Assembly: GCA_900545625.1 (NCBI GenBank)
Contig: UQZS01000002.1
Span: 1 to 64,000, forward strand
Reading direction: 5' to 3'
Length of the DNA stretch: 64,000 nucleotides
Source of the DNA: an uncultured Oscillospiraceae bacterium
GTDB taxonomy: Bacteria; Bacillota; Clostridia; Oscillospirales; Acutalibacteraceae
In this document: positions 26,139 to 35,268 of the stretch, in pieces
Numbering within the stretch: the stretch's first letter is position 1
How the letters are laid out: the number at the start of each line of letters is the position of its first letter
Notes under the pieces: generated by a model
Seen by the model: the letters and a program-made list of their open reading frames with translations, nothing else
Databases searched by the model: none
What the model was told of the DNA's origin: nothing
Position numbers and translations under genes: made by a program

Positions 26139-26233
26139 TGGTTTCGGAAAAAGTGCGAAGTGCCGATTTTTACCGCAGTGCTTCAAGCACTGCGCTGAAA
26201 ATATGGTCTCATCAATTAAAGGAGAGAAATGAA

Positions 26234-28228
26234 ATGAAAGCTTTAAAACGCTTTGTAGACGCGCTGTCCTCGCGCGGCGGAGCATACATATTCCTTGTGC
26301 TCGCATTGTGTGCTGCGGCGTTTTTGCGGAGTGCAACCTGGGCCTATTCCTGGATCGCCGAACTTTATCCGCTCGGAGAAAATTTCGTGCCGGCGCTTTT
26401 GGGTGTGATTCTTGCCTGTGCGGCGGTCTCCCTGATCCTTTTACTCGTCCACGCATTTTCAAGGAAAAACGAAGAGGGTAAAGGGCTTCACGTATTCCGT
26501 GGGATATATTTGATCTTTGCCGTTTTAAGCGTCGTGGCTTTTGTTTATACTGCGGTGCTGGTATTTGGCTTGGACAGCGGCATATCGGCCGCCAATTTTT
26601 CGCGCGGGATGCAGGCGTTGCAGCCTAATTTACCGCTTTTGGGCTTTGTAGCGCTGCTGCCGCTGCCGCTTGTATTTTGCGAGAGCTTTTTAAAAACGGC
26701 AAAGGCCGCCGTCGCCGCCGCGCTTGTGGCAGTGCTTGTCATTGTGCCCTTGCAGTTTGATTTCTCCGGCGTCGGTGAACTTTCTGCTGATGCACTTCCT
26801 GCACTTACGCTGCAATCCGAGAATTTGCTGGAAGGCGCAAGTGTGACGTTCGAGAGCTTGAAAAACGGTGAACAAGCGGACGCCGCCGCGCTTTTGTCGG
26901 AAGGGGACGACTGCTGGACGCCGCAGGATCCGGCACGCGATCCTGCCGGGGGGAGCGTAGACGGCAACAACAGCTATGTGGAATTGCAGCTTGCCGGGGT
27001 TTCTACATTTAATACGGCGATCATCGAAGAGGTCGGCAACCAGGCGCAGTATTTCCGCCTGCAAGCGTATGTAGAGGATGAGTGGATAACAGTTTACCAA
27101 AGCGAGAAGATCCAGTCCATGCGTCTGTGCAGCTTTGATCCCGTTACAACTGACCGCGTCCGCCTTTCCATCGATAAATTCCGCGACAGCGAAACGCCTG
27201 TGCAGATCAAGTCCCTGCGCCTTTACAATGAGCCCGTTCACGCGGCGGAGGATTTTGAGGTCACGGTGTATCAGCGCTTAGACGGCGACGTGCCGACCGA
27301 GGTTTTGGCGCGCGGCGAAGACTACGTGCGCAATTATGCGCGCTTTTATGATGTGTACAGCACCGTTATCGTGTTTGCCGCGGTGCACTGGGATGAACAG
27401 GGCAACATGTCCTTCGGAGACGGCGGCGAAGAAGAATTTGCCCGTCAGATCGCCGCACTCAAAGAGATCATTTCGTACCGCTCCAACCCCGACCACGAAG
27501 TGAAGCTCATTGTGACCGCGCTTGCGGATGGCGCGTGGGGCGACGGACATAACGGCGTTAATACCTATATGGCGCAGTATTGGGAATCGATCGCTGACAA
27601 GATCGTGGCGTTTGTGGAAAAATATGATTTTGACGGCGTAGACATCGACTGGGAGTACCCGCAGACAGCGGACGATTGGCATGTTTACGACCAATTTATT
27701 GCGCGGCTCGACGAGGGTATGCGCGCAGGCGGCGAGGACCGCATCCTGTCCGCAGCTTTGTCGGCAAGCACGCTCGGCATGACCGAAGAAACGCTGGACC
27801 GCTTGGACCAGATCCAATTCATGGCATATGACGGCAGCGATGTAGATGGGTATCAAAGCTCGCTGCAGCAAGCGCAGGAGGGTCTGAAAGCCTTTGTTGA
27901 CAACGGTGCCGATCTTTCCAAGATCAATATCGGTATCGCCGCCTATGGTCGTCCCGTCAACGGTTCTCCGTATTGGGCGGTTTGGCGCGACTTGGACAAA
28001 GCGAATTACTGGGACAGCAAGTATTACAATGTCGAGGACGCGGGGCAGATCTATGAAGGTACGTTCTGCGCCCCTGCGCTGGCGGGTGACAAGACCGCTC
28101 TGGCGCTGTTTTCGGGCGCGGGCGGTGTCATGGTGTTCCGCATCGGCTGTGACAAGCTGATGGATGACCCGAACAGCGTCGCATGCGGCATCGAAAATGC
28201 GCTGAACCGCTATGTCGAGAATTGGTGA
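26234..28228 (+). CDS. Polytopic membrane protein with discoidin-like and GH18 domains
   Basis: 664 residues from ATG 26234 (AAAGGAGAG upstream; the frame is open from 26039 but that part is the GNAT remnant region). About five N-terminal membrane helices fall within residues 15-175. An F5/8 type C-like beta sandwich follows (about 200-335, ELQLAGVSTFNTAIIEE to IKSLRLYNEP), then a GH18 barrel (about 340-655) with the catalytic motif DFDGVDIDWEYP, acid E474. GH18 includes chitinases and endo-beta-N-acetylglucosaminidases; target unknown, perhaps host N-glycans or peptidoglycan-like polymers. The catalytic part should face outside. Confidence 0.85.
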   Translation: MKALKRFVDALSSRGGAYIFLVLALCAAAFLRSATWAYSWIAELYPLGENFVPALLGVILACAAVSLILLLVHAFSRKNEEGKGLHVFRGIYLIFAVLSVVAFVYTAVLVFGLDSGISAANFSRGMQALQPNLPLLGFVALLPLPLVFCESFLKTAKAAVAAALVAVLVIVPLQFDFSGVGELSADALPALTLQSENLLEGASVTFESLKNGEQADAAALLSEGDDCWTPQDPARDPAGGSVDGNNSYVELQLAGVSTFNTAIIEEVGNQAQYFRLQAYVEDEWITVYQSEKIQSMRLCSFDPVTTDRVRLSIDKFRDSETPVQIKSLRLYNEPVHAAEDFEVTVYQRLDGDVPTEVLARGEDYVRNYARFYDVYSTVIVFAAVHWDEQGNMSFGDGGEEEFARQIAALKEIISYRSNPDHEVKLIVTALADGAWGDGHNGVNTYMAQYWESIADKIVAFVEKYDFDGVDIDWEYPQTADDWHVYDQFIARLDEGMRAGGEDRILSAALSASTLGMTEETLDRLDQIQFMAYDGSDVDGYQSSLQQAQEGLKAFVDNGADLSKINIGIAAYGRPVNGSPYWAVWRDLDKANYWDSKYYNVEDAGQIYEGTFCAPALAGDKTALALFSGAGGVMVFRIGCDKLMDDPNSVACGIENALNRYVENW

Positions 28229-28262
28229 TCGCTGACGGCTGCAAAAATGCATGCATACTTAC

Positions 28263-28291
28263 AAAAGGACGTGCTTTAGCGCGTCCTTTTT
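28263..28291 (+). terminator. Terminator of the GH18 gene
   Basis: AAAAGGACG-TGC, loop TTTA, GCGCGTCCTTTTT, 34 bases after the stop. Confidence 0.82.
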
Positions 28292-28305
28292 GTGCGCTTT
28301 CCGGA

Positions 28306-28334
28306 TTGCTTTTTGCGGCGCGTTTTGCTATAAT
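28306..28334 (+). promoter_or_regulatory. Promoter of the (alpha/alpha)6 glycosidase gene
   Basis: TTGCTT, 17-base spacer, TATAAT, 57 bases before the ATG at 28392. Confidence 0.7.
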
Positions 28335-28391
28335 ACCAAAATCGTGTATGACACGGTAGGAATTTATGTGTTTCTGAAAAGGATAGCGGTT

Positions 28392-31091
28392 ATGAAGAAA
28401 ATTCGCGCGATCATGCCTCTTTGGGGGCCGTACTCCAAAAAATACAGCGGGATCTCCCGCATCACCGACCACGATACCGAAAAGGGCACAAGGTTTGATC
28501 TGGTCGTAAGCCCTGCGCTTGCCAACACGAACACCTGCCCGCCGAACGTGACGATCCCTGTCGGCGTGCATCCGTGGACGGCAAAGGCGGATTACAGCTA
28601 TTATTCGTATCGCTGTGATCTTGAGTGGAAAGATGTGATCTATGCGGACGTTTCGTTTACAAAACTGACGGACGAAAGCGTTTTGGTCTGCACAACGCTG
28701 GTCAACAACTCCGACATGACGCAGAATTTCCTGGTCAACTATTTTTCCGCGCTGGAATTCCCCGGCCGCTTTTCCGCACATTTGACCCTGCCGAAGATCT
28801 GTGCATATAAAAAGGCGACGGATTATGCGGCATATTCCTACCACACGCCGCGCCCGTGGGACGAGCAGTGCATGGACGCCATGAAGAAAGGCGAGTTTTT
28901 TGACGACCGTTTTGTCGAGCATCGCGGGCTCGGCGACCGTGACGACAACCGCTATATTTTGCCGAAATATCCGCGCTTCGGCGAGGAGGCAGGGGATTCG
29001 GTGTCTTATTGCATGGAAATACCCGAATCCTTGCAGGATCCGGTTTTAAGCGTGCGCTACCGCACCGTGGATGCGCGCGACTGCAAATTCCTCCTAAACG
29101 GTGAACCCGTGGTATTCCCTGCCACTGACGGGGAAATGGCGATCGTGCAATTCCGCCCGCAGGCGTTGCGGGGAAAAACATTTACATTGCAATTCGTGTC
29201 GCAGGGCACGGGCGCGCTGGAGCTGGATTTTCTGGCGGTCACGCAGGCGTGCGATGCGAACGCGATAGTTGTAGAAAATATTCCGCATGCATACAAGCCG
29301 CAGATCCAAACCAAAGCGGAAGCAGACGGCGCGCGTGCCGAATACCGGTATGACGGTGTGCAAAAGCCGTTTGTGCTGCGCACCTTCAACACGCAGACGC
29401 GATTTCGTGATTTCCCGACGGGTGCGCTGGAGGACAGCCCGACTTCGCGCATCACACAGCCTGATGAGAGCTTTCACAATATGCTGGAGCAGTTTTCGGG
29501 TTCTTTTTCCGAAAAGCACAGCGACGACGGCTTTTATCACAATGCGGTCATGCATACGATTTATGCAAAGCCGCACACCGTGAAAAAGGAATACGCTGTG
29601 ATCTCGTACGGAGAAACCGACTATCATGACATTCCGTACTATGAAGGCGTCCATATAGCGGCACAAGCGTCTTTGGAACCTGCCGGCTTTACAAAGGCGG
29701 GCGAGCCGTACGCGTTTTCCTATGAACTTTTGCGCGCGGCGCTCTTTCAGAACGTGGTGTATCCGCTCTACTGCCACGGGGAGTATGTACCGCACCACAC
29801 GCCGGGCAAGCGTTGGGATTCGTTTTACACCTGGGATTCCGGTTTTATCGGGCTTGCCATGGCGAACTTCGCTCCCGAGATCGCCGACGCGACGCTTGAT
29901 CTGTATTTCAGCGACCGCGATAATCCGGATTATGCGTTTTTGCTGCACGGCTCTCCCGTTCCTGTGCACCTGTATCAATATCTTGAAATGCTCAACGCCG
30001 CCGAGGATAAGACAAAGCTCTACGCGTATTATGATCGAGCCAAGCTGTTCTACGAGTTCCTTGCGGGCAGAACACACGGCTCGACTACAGCGCGCTTCCA
30101 AAGCAGACTTACGACCACGTTCGATTATTTCTACAACTGTGCGGGCATGGACGACCTGCCGCCGCAAAAAGAGATGTATCGGCGCGGCTTACAGTTAAAA
30201 ACAGCCCCCGCGATCTCCACATCGCAGGTCATCCGCACCGCGAAGCTTCTGCGCATCGTCGCCCTGCAGACGGGCAGAACCGAGGACGCGGCGGTTTACG
30301 AACAAGATATCCGGCGCCTGACTGACGCGCTGCAAACCTATTCCTGGGATGAAGAATGCGGCTATTTTTCGTATGTACTGCACGACGAAGCGGGCAAGCC
30401 CGTCGCGCAGCTTAGAACGGAAGCGGGAGAAAATCTCAACAAAACGCTCGACGGCGTATATCCGCTGATTGCGGGTGCTGTGACCGAGGAACAGAAGGAA
30501 CGCCTGCTTGCACATTTAAAAAGTGAAGCGGAAATGTTCACTCCCGTCGGCATCAGCGCGGTGGACCGTACCGCGAGCTATTACATTACGAACGGGTATT
30601 GGAACGGCAACGTCTGGATCGCGCACCAGTGGTTCGTTTGGAAAACCATGCTGGACCTCGGCGAGACGGATTTTGCGTGGAAGATCGCTAAGACCGCACT
30701 GGACGCCTGGAAACGCGAGGTGGAGTATTCGCACTACACCTTTGAGATGTTCAGCATCGAAACGGGGCGCGGCGGCTGGTTCCACAACTTCGGCGGGCTT
30801 TCCGCACCGATCTGCCTTTGGTCGCAGGCGTACTTTAAGCCCGGTACGCACCAGACGGGCTTTGACACCTTCTGTACGCACGGTGCGTTTTCGGAGGACT
30901 GCACCGCTTTTTCGGGCAGCTTTACAAACTACGGGGACCGAAGCGGCACACTGCTTTTGTGCCTGCGGGAAAACGGGACATACCGTGTGTGCGTCAACGG
31001 CGCGCGGACGAATCCGGTTGAGCGCCTGCCGGGGGTGTTGGAGATCTGCCTTCCCGTCGGGGAGAGCGACGTCACGGTTCAGCTTGTATAA
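28392..31091 (+). CDS. Large cytoplasmic glycosidase, GH63/MGH1-like (alpha/alpha)6 barrel
   Basis: 899 residues from ATG 28392 (AAAGGA upstream; the longer frame crosses the promoter). The N-terminal third is beta-rich. The C-terminal half is a helical barrel with RWDSFYTWDSGFIGLAMA, NGYWNGNVWIAHQW, and GWFHNFGGLSAPI, motifs like those of GH63 and trehalase-like GH37 enzymes. Aspartate in TWDSGF and glutamate in FEMFSIETG are likely catalytic positions by analogy. No signal peptide. Specificity cannot be given; alpha-glucosides or alpha-mannosides are possible. Confidence 0.75.
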   Translation: MKKIRAIMPLWGPYSKKYSGISRITDHDTEKGTRFDLVVSPALANTNTCPPNVTIPVGVHPWTAKADYSYYSYRCDLEWKDVIYADVSFTKLTDESVLVCTTLVNNSDMTQNFLVNYFSALEFPGRFSAHLTLPKICAYKKATDYAAYSYHTPRPWDEQCMDAMKKGEFFDDRFVEHRGLGDRDDNRYILPKYPRFGEEAGDSVSYCMEIPESLQDPVLSVRYRTVDARDCKFLLNGEPVVFPATDGEMAIVQFRPQALRGKTFTLQFVSQGTGALELDFLAVTQACDANAIVVENIPHAYKPQIQTKAEADGARAEYRYDGVQKPFVLRTFNTQTRFRDFPTGALEDSPTSRITQPDESFHNMLEQFSGSFSEKHSDDGFYHNAVMHTIYAKPHTVKKEYAVISYGETDYHDIPYYEGVHIAAQASLEPAGFTKAGEPYAFSYELLRAALFQNVVYPLYCHGEYVPHHTPGKRWDSFYTWDSGFIGLAMANFAPEIADATLDLYFSDRDNPDYAFLLHGSPVPVHLYQYLEMLNAAEDKTKLYAYYDRAKLFYEFLAGRTHGSTTARFQSRLTTTFDYFYNCAGMDDLPPQKEMYRRGLQLKTAPAISTSQVIRTAKLLRIVALQTGRTEDAAVYEQDIRRLTDALQTYSWDEECGYFSYVLHDEAGKPVAQLRTEAGENLNKTLDGVYPLIAGAVTEEQKERLLAHLKSEAEMFTPVGISAVDRTASYYITNGYWNGNVWIAHQWFVWKTMLDLGETDFAWKIAKTALDAWKREVEYSHYTFEMFSIETGRGGWFHNFGGLSAPICLWSQAYFKPGTHQTGFDTFCTHGAFSEDCTAFSGSFTNYGDRSGTLLLCLRENGTYRVCVNGARTNPVERLPGVLEICLPVGESDVTVQLV

Positions 31092-31402
31092 TCTTCTATG
31101 ATCTTTTGAATCTCCTCGTCTGTTTCTGCGGGAATGCCCGCTGTGATGCGTTCCTGTTCATCGGACGGGAAATTTTGCAGATACACGTCGTAGATCTCCA
31201 CCGGCATGGTGTAGCCGCGTTCATAAAGCGCGAGCCTGCCTTCATATTGTGAAAACACATATTTCGGTGCTGCTGCTTTTTGCACTTCAGTCGCAGCTTG
31301 CGTGCCACCGTCGCCTGCCTGCAATGCAAGCGCCGCCACGAGCACGACCAGTACCAGCGCGCACAATACGCCGAATATACAACGCTTAAGGATCTTTTGC
31401 AA
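31079..31402 (-). CDS. Small membrane-anchored protein, BofC C-terminal-like
   Basis: 107 residues: one N-terminal helix (residues 8-28) and an external domain KYVFSQYEGRLALYERGYT, PVEIYDVYLQNFP, ending in a helical EIQKIIEDYTS. Strand order and spacing resemble the BofC C-terminal fold of sporulation proteins, which in Clostridia often occurs as a stand-alone anchored protein. It faces the preceding gene and overlaps it by 13 bases. Function unknown. Confidence 0.7.
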   Translation of the reverse strand: MQKILKRCIFGVLCALVLVVLVAALALQAGDGGTQAATEVQKAAAPKYVFSQYEGRLALYERGYTMPVEIYDVYLQNFPSDEQERITAGIPAETDEEIQKIIEDYTS

Positions 31403-31496
31403 GCCATCACTTCCTTTTTTACAGTTTGCCCGTGCGGCACGCTTTTATTAAATTTTGTTAAAAATGGAAATTTTTAATGAAATAGCGTCAAAAATA

Positions 31497-31505
31497 TGAT
31501 ACAAT
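31497..31505 (+). promoter_or_regulatory. Extended -10 promoter of the pbp-pyr operon
   Basis: TGATACAAT (TGN plus -10) within a 19-base block TCAAAAATATGATACAATA that recurs exactly before the MBOAT gene. No consensus -35. Confidence 0.5.
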
Positions 31506-31593
31506 ACCTATGTAAGCTGATTCAATAGTACCCTTTTTGGGCAGATTTACAGCAAGCTGCGCAAAATAGGTGTCGATTTTTCAGAAAGGAGCG

Positions 31594-31637
31594 GTGCGCG
31601 GCGTTAAGCCGGCTGTCAGCTGTTTTCCGCGCACGGC
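31594..31637 (+). promoter_or_regulatory. Hairpin in the leader between a strong ribosome site and the pbp start
   Basis: AGAAAGGAG (31582-31590) is 56 bases from the ATG at 31647. GTGCGCGG (31594-31601) can pair perfectly with CCGCGCAC (31630-31637) and would bring the two close. A weaker GGCGAG lies nine bases before the ATG. Confidence 0.35.
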
Positions 31638-31646
31638 GAGAATTCT

Positions 31647-33956
31647 ATGGCAAAACAACCACGCAGAAGGAACAAAACGCGCGCGAAAAAGCGCTCCAAT
31701 GTCCTCACGAAGCATCGCACGGCAGTGACGGTGCTGTTGGCGTGTGCGTTGACCGCACTGTTGACCGTGCTGATCGTCGGGATTTATGTGCTCGCTTTTG
31801 CTGTATCCTATGTCAACGGCGATCCCAAGATCAATTTGGATGAATACCGCCAGAATCAAGACCAGACCACTTTCATTTACGCCTATGACGACAACGATGA
31901 GGTCGTCCAGCTTGCGCGGCTGCACGGTGAGCAGAACCGCGTTTGGGTGACATACAGTGAAAACCCGGAGGAGAGCACGATCCCGCAGAATCTTGCGAAC
32001 GCCTATATCGCGCTGGAGGACAAACGTTTTTACAGTCATAACGGCGTGGACTGGTTCCGCACGCTTTCCGCTATCGTCAAGGATCGCGGTTCCACGGGCG
32101 GTTCGACCATTACCCAGCAGCTCATTAAAAACCTGACCGGGGAAAACAAGCGCACGCTCAACCGCAAATTCTATGAGATCCTCATGGCGCTGAACCTGGA
32201 GAAGAATGTTTCCAAAGAAACCGTGCTCGAGGCGTATATGAACACGGTGTATATGAGCCACGGCTGCTACGGTGTGCAGACGGCTGCAGAGACGTATTTC
32301 GGCAAAAATGTGCAGGACCTGAACCTTGCCGAATGTGCTTCTCTTGCCGCGATTACGCAGTCACCCTCGGCGAACGACCCGTTGCTGCACCCGGATGCCA
32401 ACCGTCGCCGCCAAATGACCTGTTTGAATAACATGCTTGAAGAAGAAATGATCACACAGGAGGAGTACGACGAGGCGGTCGCCTATGAAATGGTGTTCAC
32501 CAACAGCGAGGGCTATGTGCCCTCTGAGGACCTCGCCTCGCAGCAGATCGAAACGGAAAATTCCGTTTGGAGCTATTATGTGGACTATGTGATCCAAAGT
32601 GTGCGGGACGATCTTATGGATCAATACGGCTATTCCCGTTCACAGGCTTCTTCGTTGATCTATTCTGGCGGCCTGCGCATCTATTCCGCTGTAGATCTGG
32701 ATGTGCAGGAGGCGATGGAAAGCGTCTATGTCAACCGAACGGACTTCCCGCGCTACAATAAAAATATTGACGACGCACAATCTGCCATGACCATCATGGA
32801 CTACAGCGGCCGCATCGTCGGCATGGTCGGCGGCGCCGGCGAAAAGACTGGAAACCGCGGGCTGAACCGTGCGGCAAACTCATACCGGCAGCCGGGTTCC
32901 TCTATAAAACCGCTGACGATCTATTCGCCCGCTATGGAAGAAAAATATATTACGTGGAGCACCAAGATTGAGAATTACGGTATCCCGAACTACTATGACG
33001 ACGGCGGATACGGCCCGGTGAACTACGGCAACGATCCCGGTTCGCCCGGTTCCTATGTGACGGTGCAAAAGGCGCTTGCAATTTCCTATAATACCGTGCC
33101 TGCGCAGATCTTACAGGAGATCGGCTTTGATGTAAGCTTTGAATATGCGACGCAGAAATTCCATTTGTCGCACCTTGTGGATCCGACGGACAAAAATACT
33201 TCCTCGCTTGCAGTCGGCGGTACGTATGAGGGCGTCTCCACGCTGGAAATGGCTGCGGCGTTCGCCGTGTTCGGCAACGGGGGCAAGTATTTCGAACCCT
33301 ATTGCTATTACGAGGTCACCAATTCAAGTGGCTCCGAAGTGCTTTTGCGTCATGCCGAAACGGAAGGTGAGCAGGCGATCTCGCAGGATACGGCGGATGT
33401 GATGAACGAGTTACTGCAAACGGTCGTGACTGACCGCGCGGGTCAGGCAACAGCCCGTAATTATGGGTTGGACAATTCTCCGCTGTTTGCAAAAACCGGT
33501 ACGACATCTGAGGACAAAGACCGTTGGTTTGTCGGCGGCACACCATATTATGTGGCGGCGGTCTGGTTTGGCTGTGATACGCCTAAGCAGATCTCCAACT
33601 ATGTATCCGGCAACCCTGCCGGCAGCATATTTGATGCTGTGATGAATCTGATCCACGACGATTTGGAGCGCAAAGACTTTGAAAAATTCTCGCCGATCGT
33701 CGAGCAGCGCACCTACTGTACCGAGACAGGTCTTTTGGCAAGCGACGGCTGCACCGGCCGCGCAACAGGCTGGTATTCCAAAGAAAATCTGCCCGGTACC
33801 TGCACGGCGAGTCATGCTTCGAGTGCGCCTGCTGCGGAAGATAATTCCGGCGGCGATCAGGAGCAGGTAACGCCGGGCGAAACAACTACGGCTGCAACAG
33901 AGACACAGCCCGCTGCGGAGACTACGCAGCCTGCTACTACAGAGTCTGCCGCGTAA
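31647..33956 (+). CDS. Class A penicillin-binding protein (PBP1A family)
   Basis: Bifunctional peptidoglycan glycosyltransferase/transpeptidase, 769 residues. A basic cytosolic tail and one anchor helix (about residues 30-55) come first. The GT51 domain has EDKRFYSHNGVDWFR and GGSTITQQLIKNLT. The transpeptidase domain has SxxK at S418-K421 (PGSSIKP), SYN (ISYNTVPA) and KTG at K616-G618. The last 60 residues are Thr/Ala/Glu-rich low complexity, probably a flexible external tail. It is followed after 19 bases by pyrC and seems to lead the operon. Confidence 0.95.
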   Translation: MAKQPRRRNKTRAKKRSNVLTKHRTAVTVLLACALTALLTVLIVGIYVLAFAVSYVNGDPKINLDEYRQNQDQTTFIYAYDDNDEVVQLARLHGEQNRVWVTYSENPEESTIPQNLANAYIALEDKRFYSHNGVDWFRTLSAIVKDRGSTGGSTITQQLIKNLTGENKRTLNRKFYEILMALNLEKNVSKETVLEAYMNTVYMSHGCYGVQTAAETYFGKNVQDLNLAECASLAAITQSPSANDPLLHPDANRRRQMTCLNNMLEEEMITQEEYDEAVAYEMVFTNSEGYVPSEDLASQQIETENSVWSYYVDYVIQSVRDDLMDQYGYSRSQASSLIYSGGLRIYSAVDLDVQEAMESVYVNRTDFPRYNKNIDDAQSAMTIMDYSGRIVGMVGGAGEKTGNRGLNRAANSYRQPGSSIKPLTIYSPAMEEKYITWSTKIENYGIPNYYDDGGYGPVNYGNDPGSPGSYVTVQKALAISYNTVPAQILQEIGFDVSFEYATQKFHLSHLVDPTDKNTSSLAVGGTYEGVSTLEMAAAFAVFGNGGKYFEPYCYYEVTNSSGSEVLLRHAETEGEQAISQDTADVMNELLQTVVTDRAGQATARNYGLDNSPLFAKTGTTSEDKDRWFVGGTPYYVAAVWFGCDTPKQISNYVSGNPAGSIFDAVMNLIHDDLERKDFEKFSPIVEQRTYCTETGLLASDGCTGRATGWYSKENLPGTCTASHASSAPAAEDNSGGDQEQVTPGETTTAATETQPAAETTQPATTESAA

Positions 33957-33975
33957 ATAGAGCAGAGGAGAGATT

Positions 33976-35259
33976 ATGGCGCAGCTATTGTTTCAAAACG
34001 CACGGGTCGTTGACCCCTCCCAAAACCTGGATGCCGTCTGTGACGTGCTGTGCCGGGACAACCGAATTGTGCAGATCGGGCAAGGCCTTTGTGCGGATTC
34101 TGCAACTGTCATCCATGCTTCGGGGCTGATTTTGGCCCCGGGGCTTGTTGATTTACATGTGCATTTGCGTGATCCCGGCTTTACGGAAAAGGAAGACATT
34201 TTAAGCGGTTGTAAGGCAGCTGCGGCGGGCGGCGTGACAACGCTTTGCGCCATGCCGAACACACGTCCCGCCTGTGATACGCCTGAGACTGTGCAATATG
34301 TTTTGGAGCAGGCAAGGCAGGCTGATGCGCGCGTTTTGCCTGTGGCTGCAATCACAAAGGGCCTTTGCGGCGAGGAATTGACCGATATGGAAGCGCTTAT
34401 GCAAAGCGGTGCCTGTGCATTTTCCGATGACGGCGTACCTGTTGCGACTGCCGCACTTATGGCGCGTGCCATGCAAGAGAGTGCGCGGCTGCACCGTCCG
34501 ATCTTTGCGCATACGGAAGACCGTTCTCTCTCGGCGGGCGGTCTCATCAACGAGGGAAAATGGAGCGCTCGATTTGATGTGGGCGGTGTCCCGAACGCCG
34601 CTGAGGACGCAGGAACTGCACGGGAGATCGCACTTTTGACGAATGCACCGAAAGGCGCGCATCTGCACATATGTCATGTGAGTACTTCGGGCAGCGCCGC
34701 GCTTATAGCGGATGCCAAAGCGAAGGGGCTGTCCATTACGGCGGAGACCTGTCCGCACTATTTTATTTTTGATGAAGATAAATTGGAAACGCGCGATGCG
34801 GATTACCGCATGAACCCGCCTTTGCGCAGTGCACAGGACCGTGGGGCGATCGAGCAGGCGCTTTTGGACGGTACGATCGACGTGATCGCGACCGACCATG
34901 CGCCGCACACGCCAACGGAAAAACAGGACTTTTTAAAAGCGCCAAACGGCGTGATCGGGATGGAAACTTCCTTTTCGGCAAGCTATACGGCGTTGGTCGC
35001 AACGGGCAAACTGTCTCTTTCTGAACTGATCCAAAAGATGTCCTGCCGCCCGGCGGAAATATTGGGGTTCGGTGGCGGGACGTTGCGTATAGGCGAACGC
35101 GCCGACCTGATTTTGATCGATGAAAACGAACGGTGGACGGTAGACATCCATCGTCTGCACGGTAAATCAAGAAACTGTGTGTTCAAAGGCTGTTCCCTGC
35201 AATCCAAAGTAAAGATGACGGTTTTGGATGGCAGGATCGTATATAATGAACTGTTTTAG
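33976..35259 (+). CDS. pyrC: Dihydroorotase
   Basis: Third step of pyrimidine synthesis: cyclises carbamoyl-aspartate to dihydroorotate. 427 residues, class I form. DLHVHLRDPGFTEKED gives the first zinc histidines, HICHVSTSGS and the TAETCPHYF segment further ligands, and IATDHAPHTPTEK the catalytic aspartate. A complete and normal-looking enzyme, in contrast to carA/carB downstream. GAGGAGAG precedes the ATG. Confidence 0.96.
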   Translation: MAQLLFQNARVVDPSQNLDAVCDVLCRDNRIVQIGQGLCADSATVIHASGLILAPGLVDLHVHLRDPGFTEKEDILSGCKAAAAGGVTTLCAMPNTRPACDTPETVQYVLEQARQADARVLPVAAITKGLCGEELTDMEALMQSGACAFSDDGVPVATAALMARAMQESARLHRPIFAHTEDRSLSAGGLINEGKWSARFDVGGVPNAAEDAGTAREIALLTNAPKGAHLHICHVSTSGSAALIADAKAKGLSITAETCPHYFIFDEDKLETRDADYRMNPPLRSAQDRGAIEQALLDGTIDVIATDHAPHTPTEKQDFLKAPNGVIGMETSFSASYTALVATGKLSLSELIQKMSCRPAEILGFGGGTLRIGERADLILIDENERWTVDIHRLHGKSRNCVFKGCSLQSKVKMTVLDGRIVYNELF

Positions 35260-35268
35260 GAGGACATC

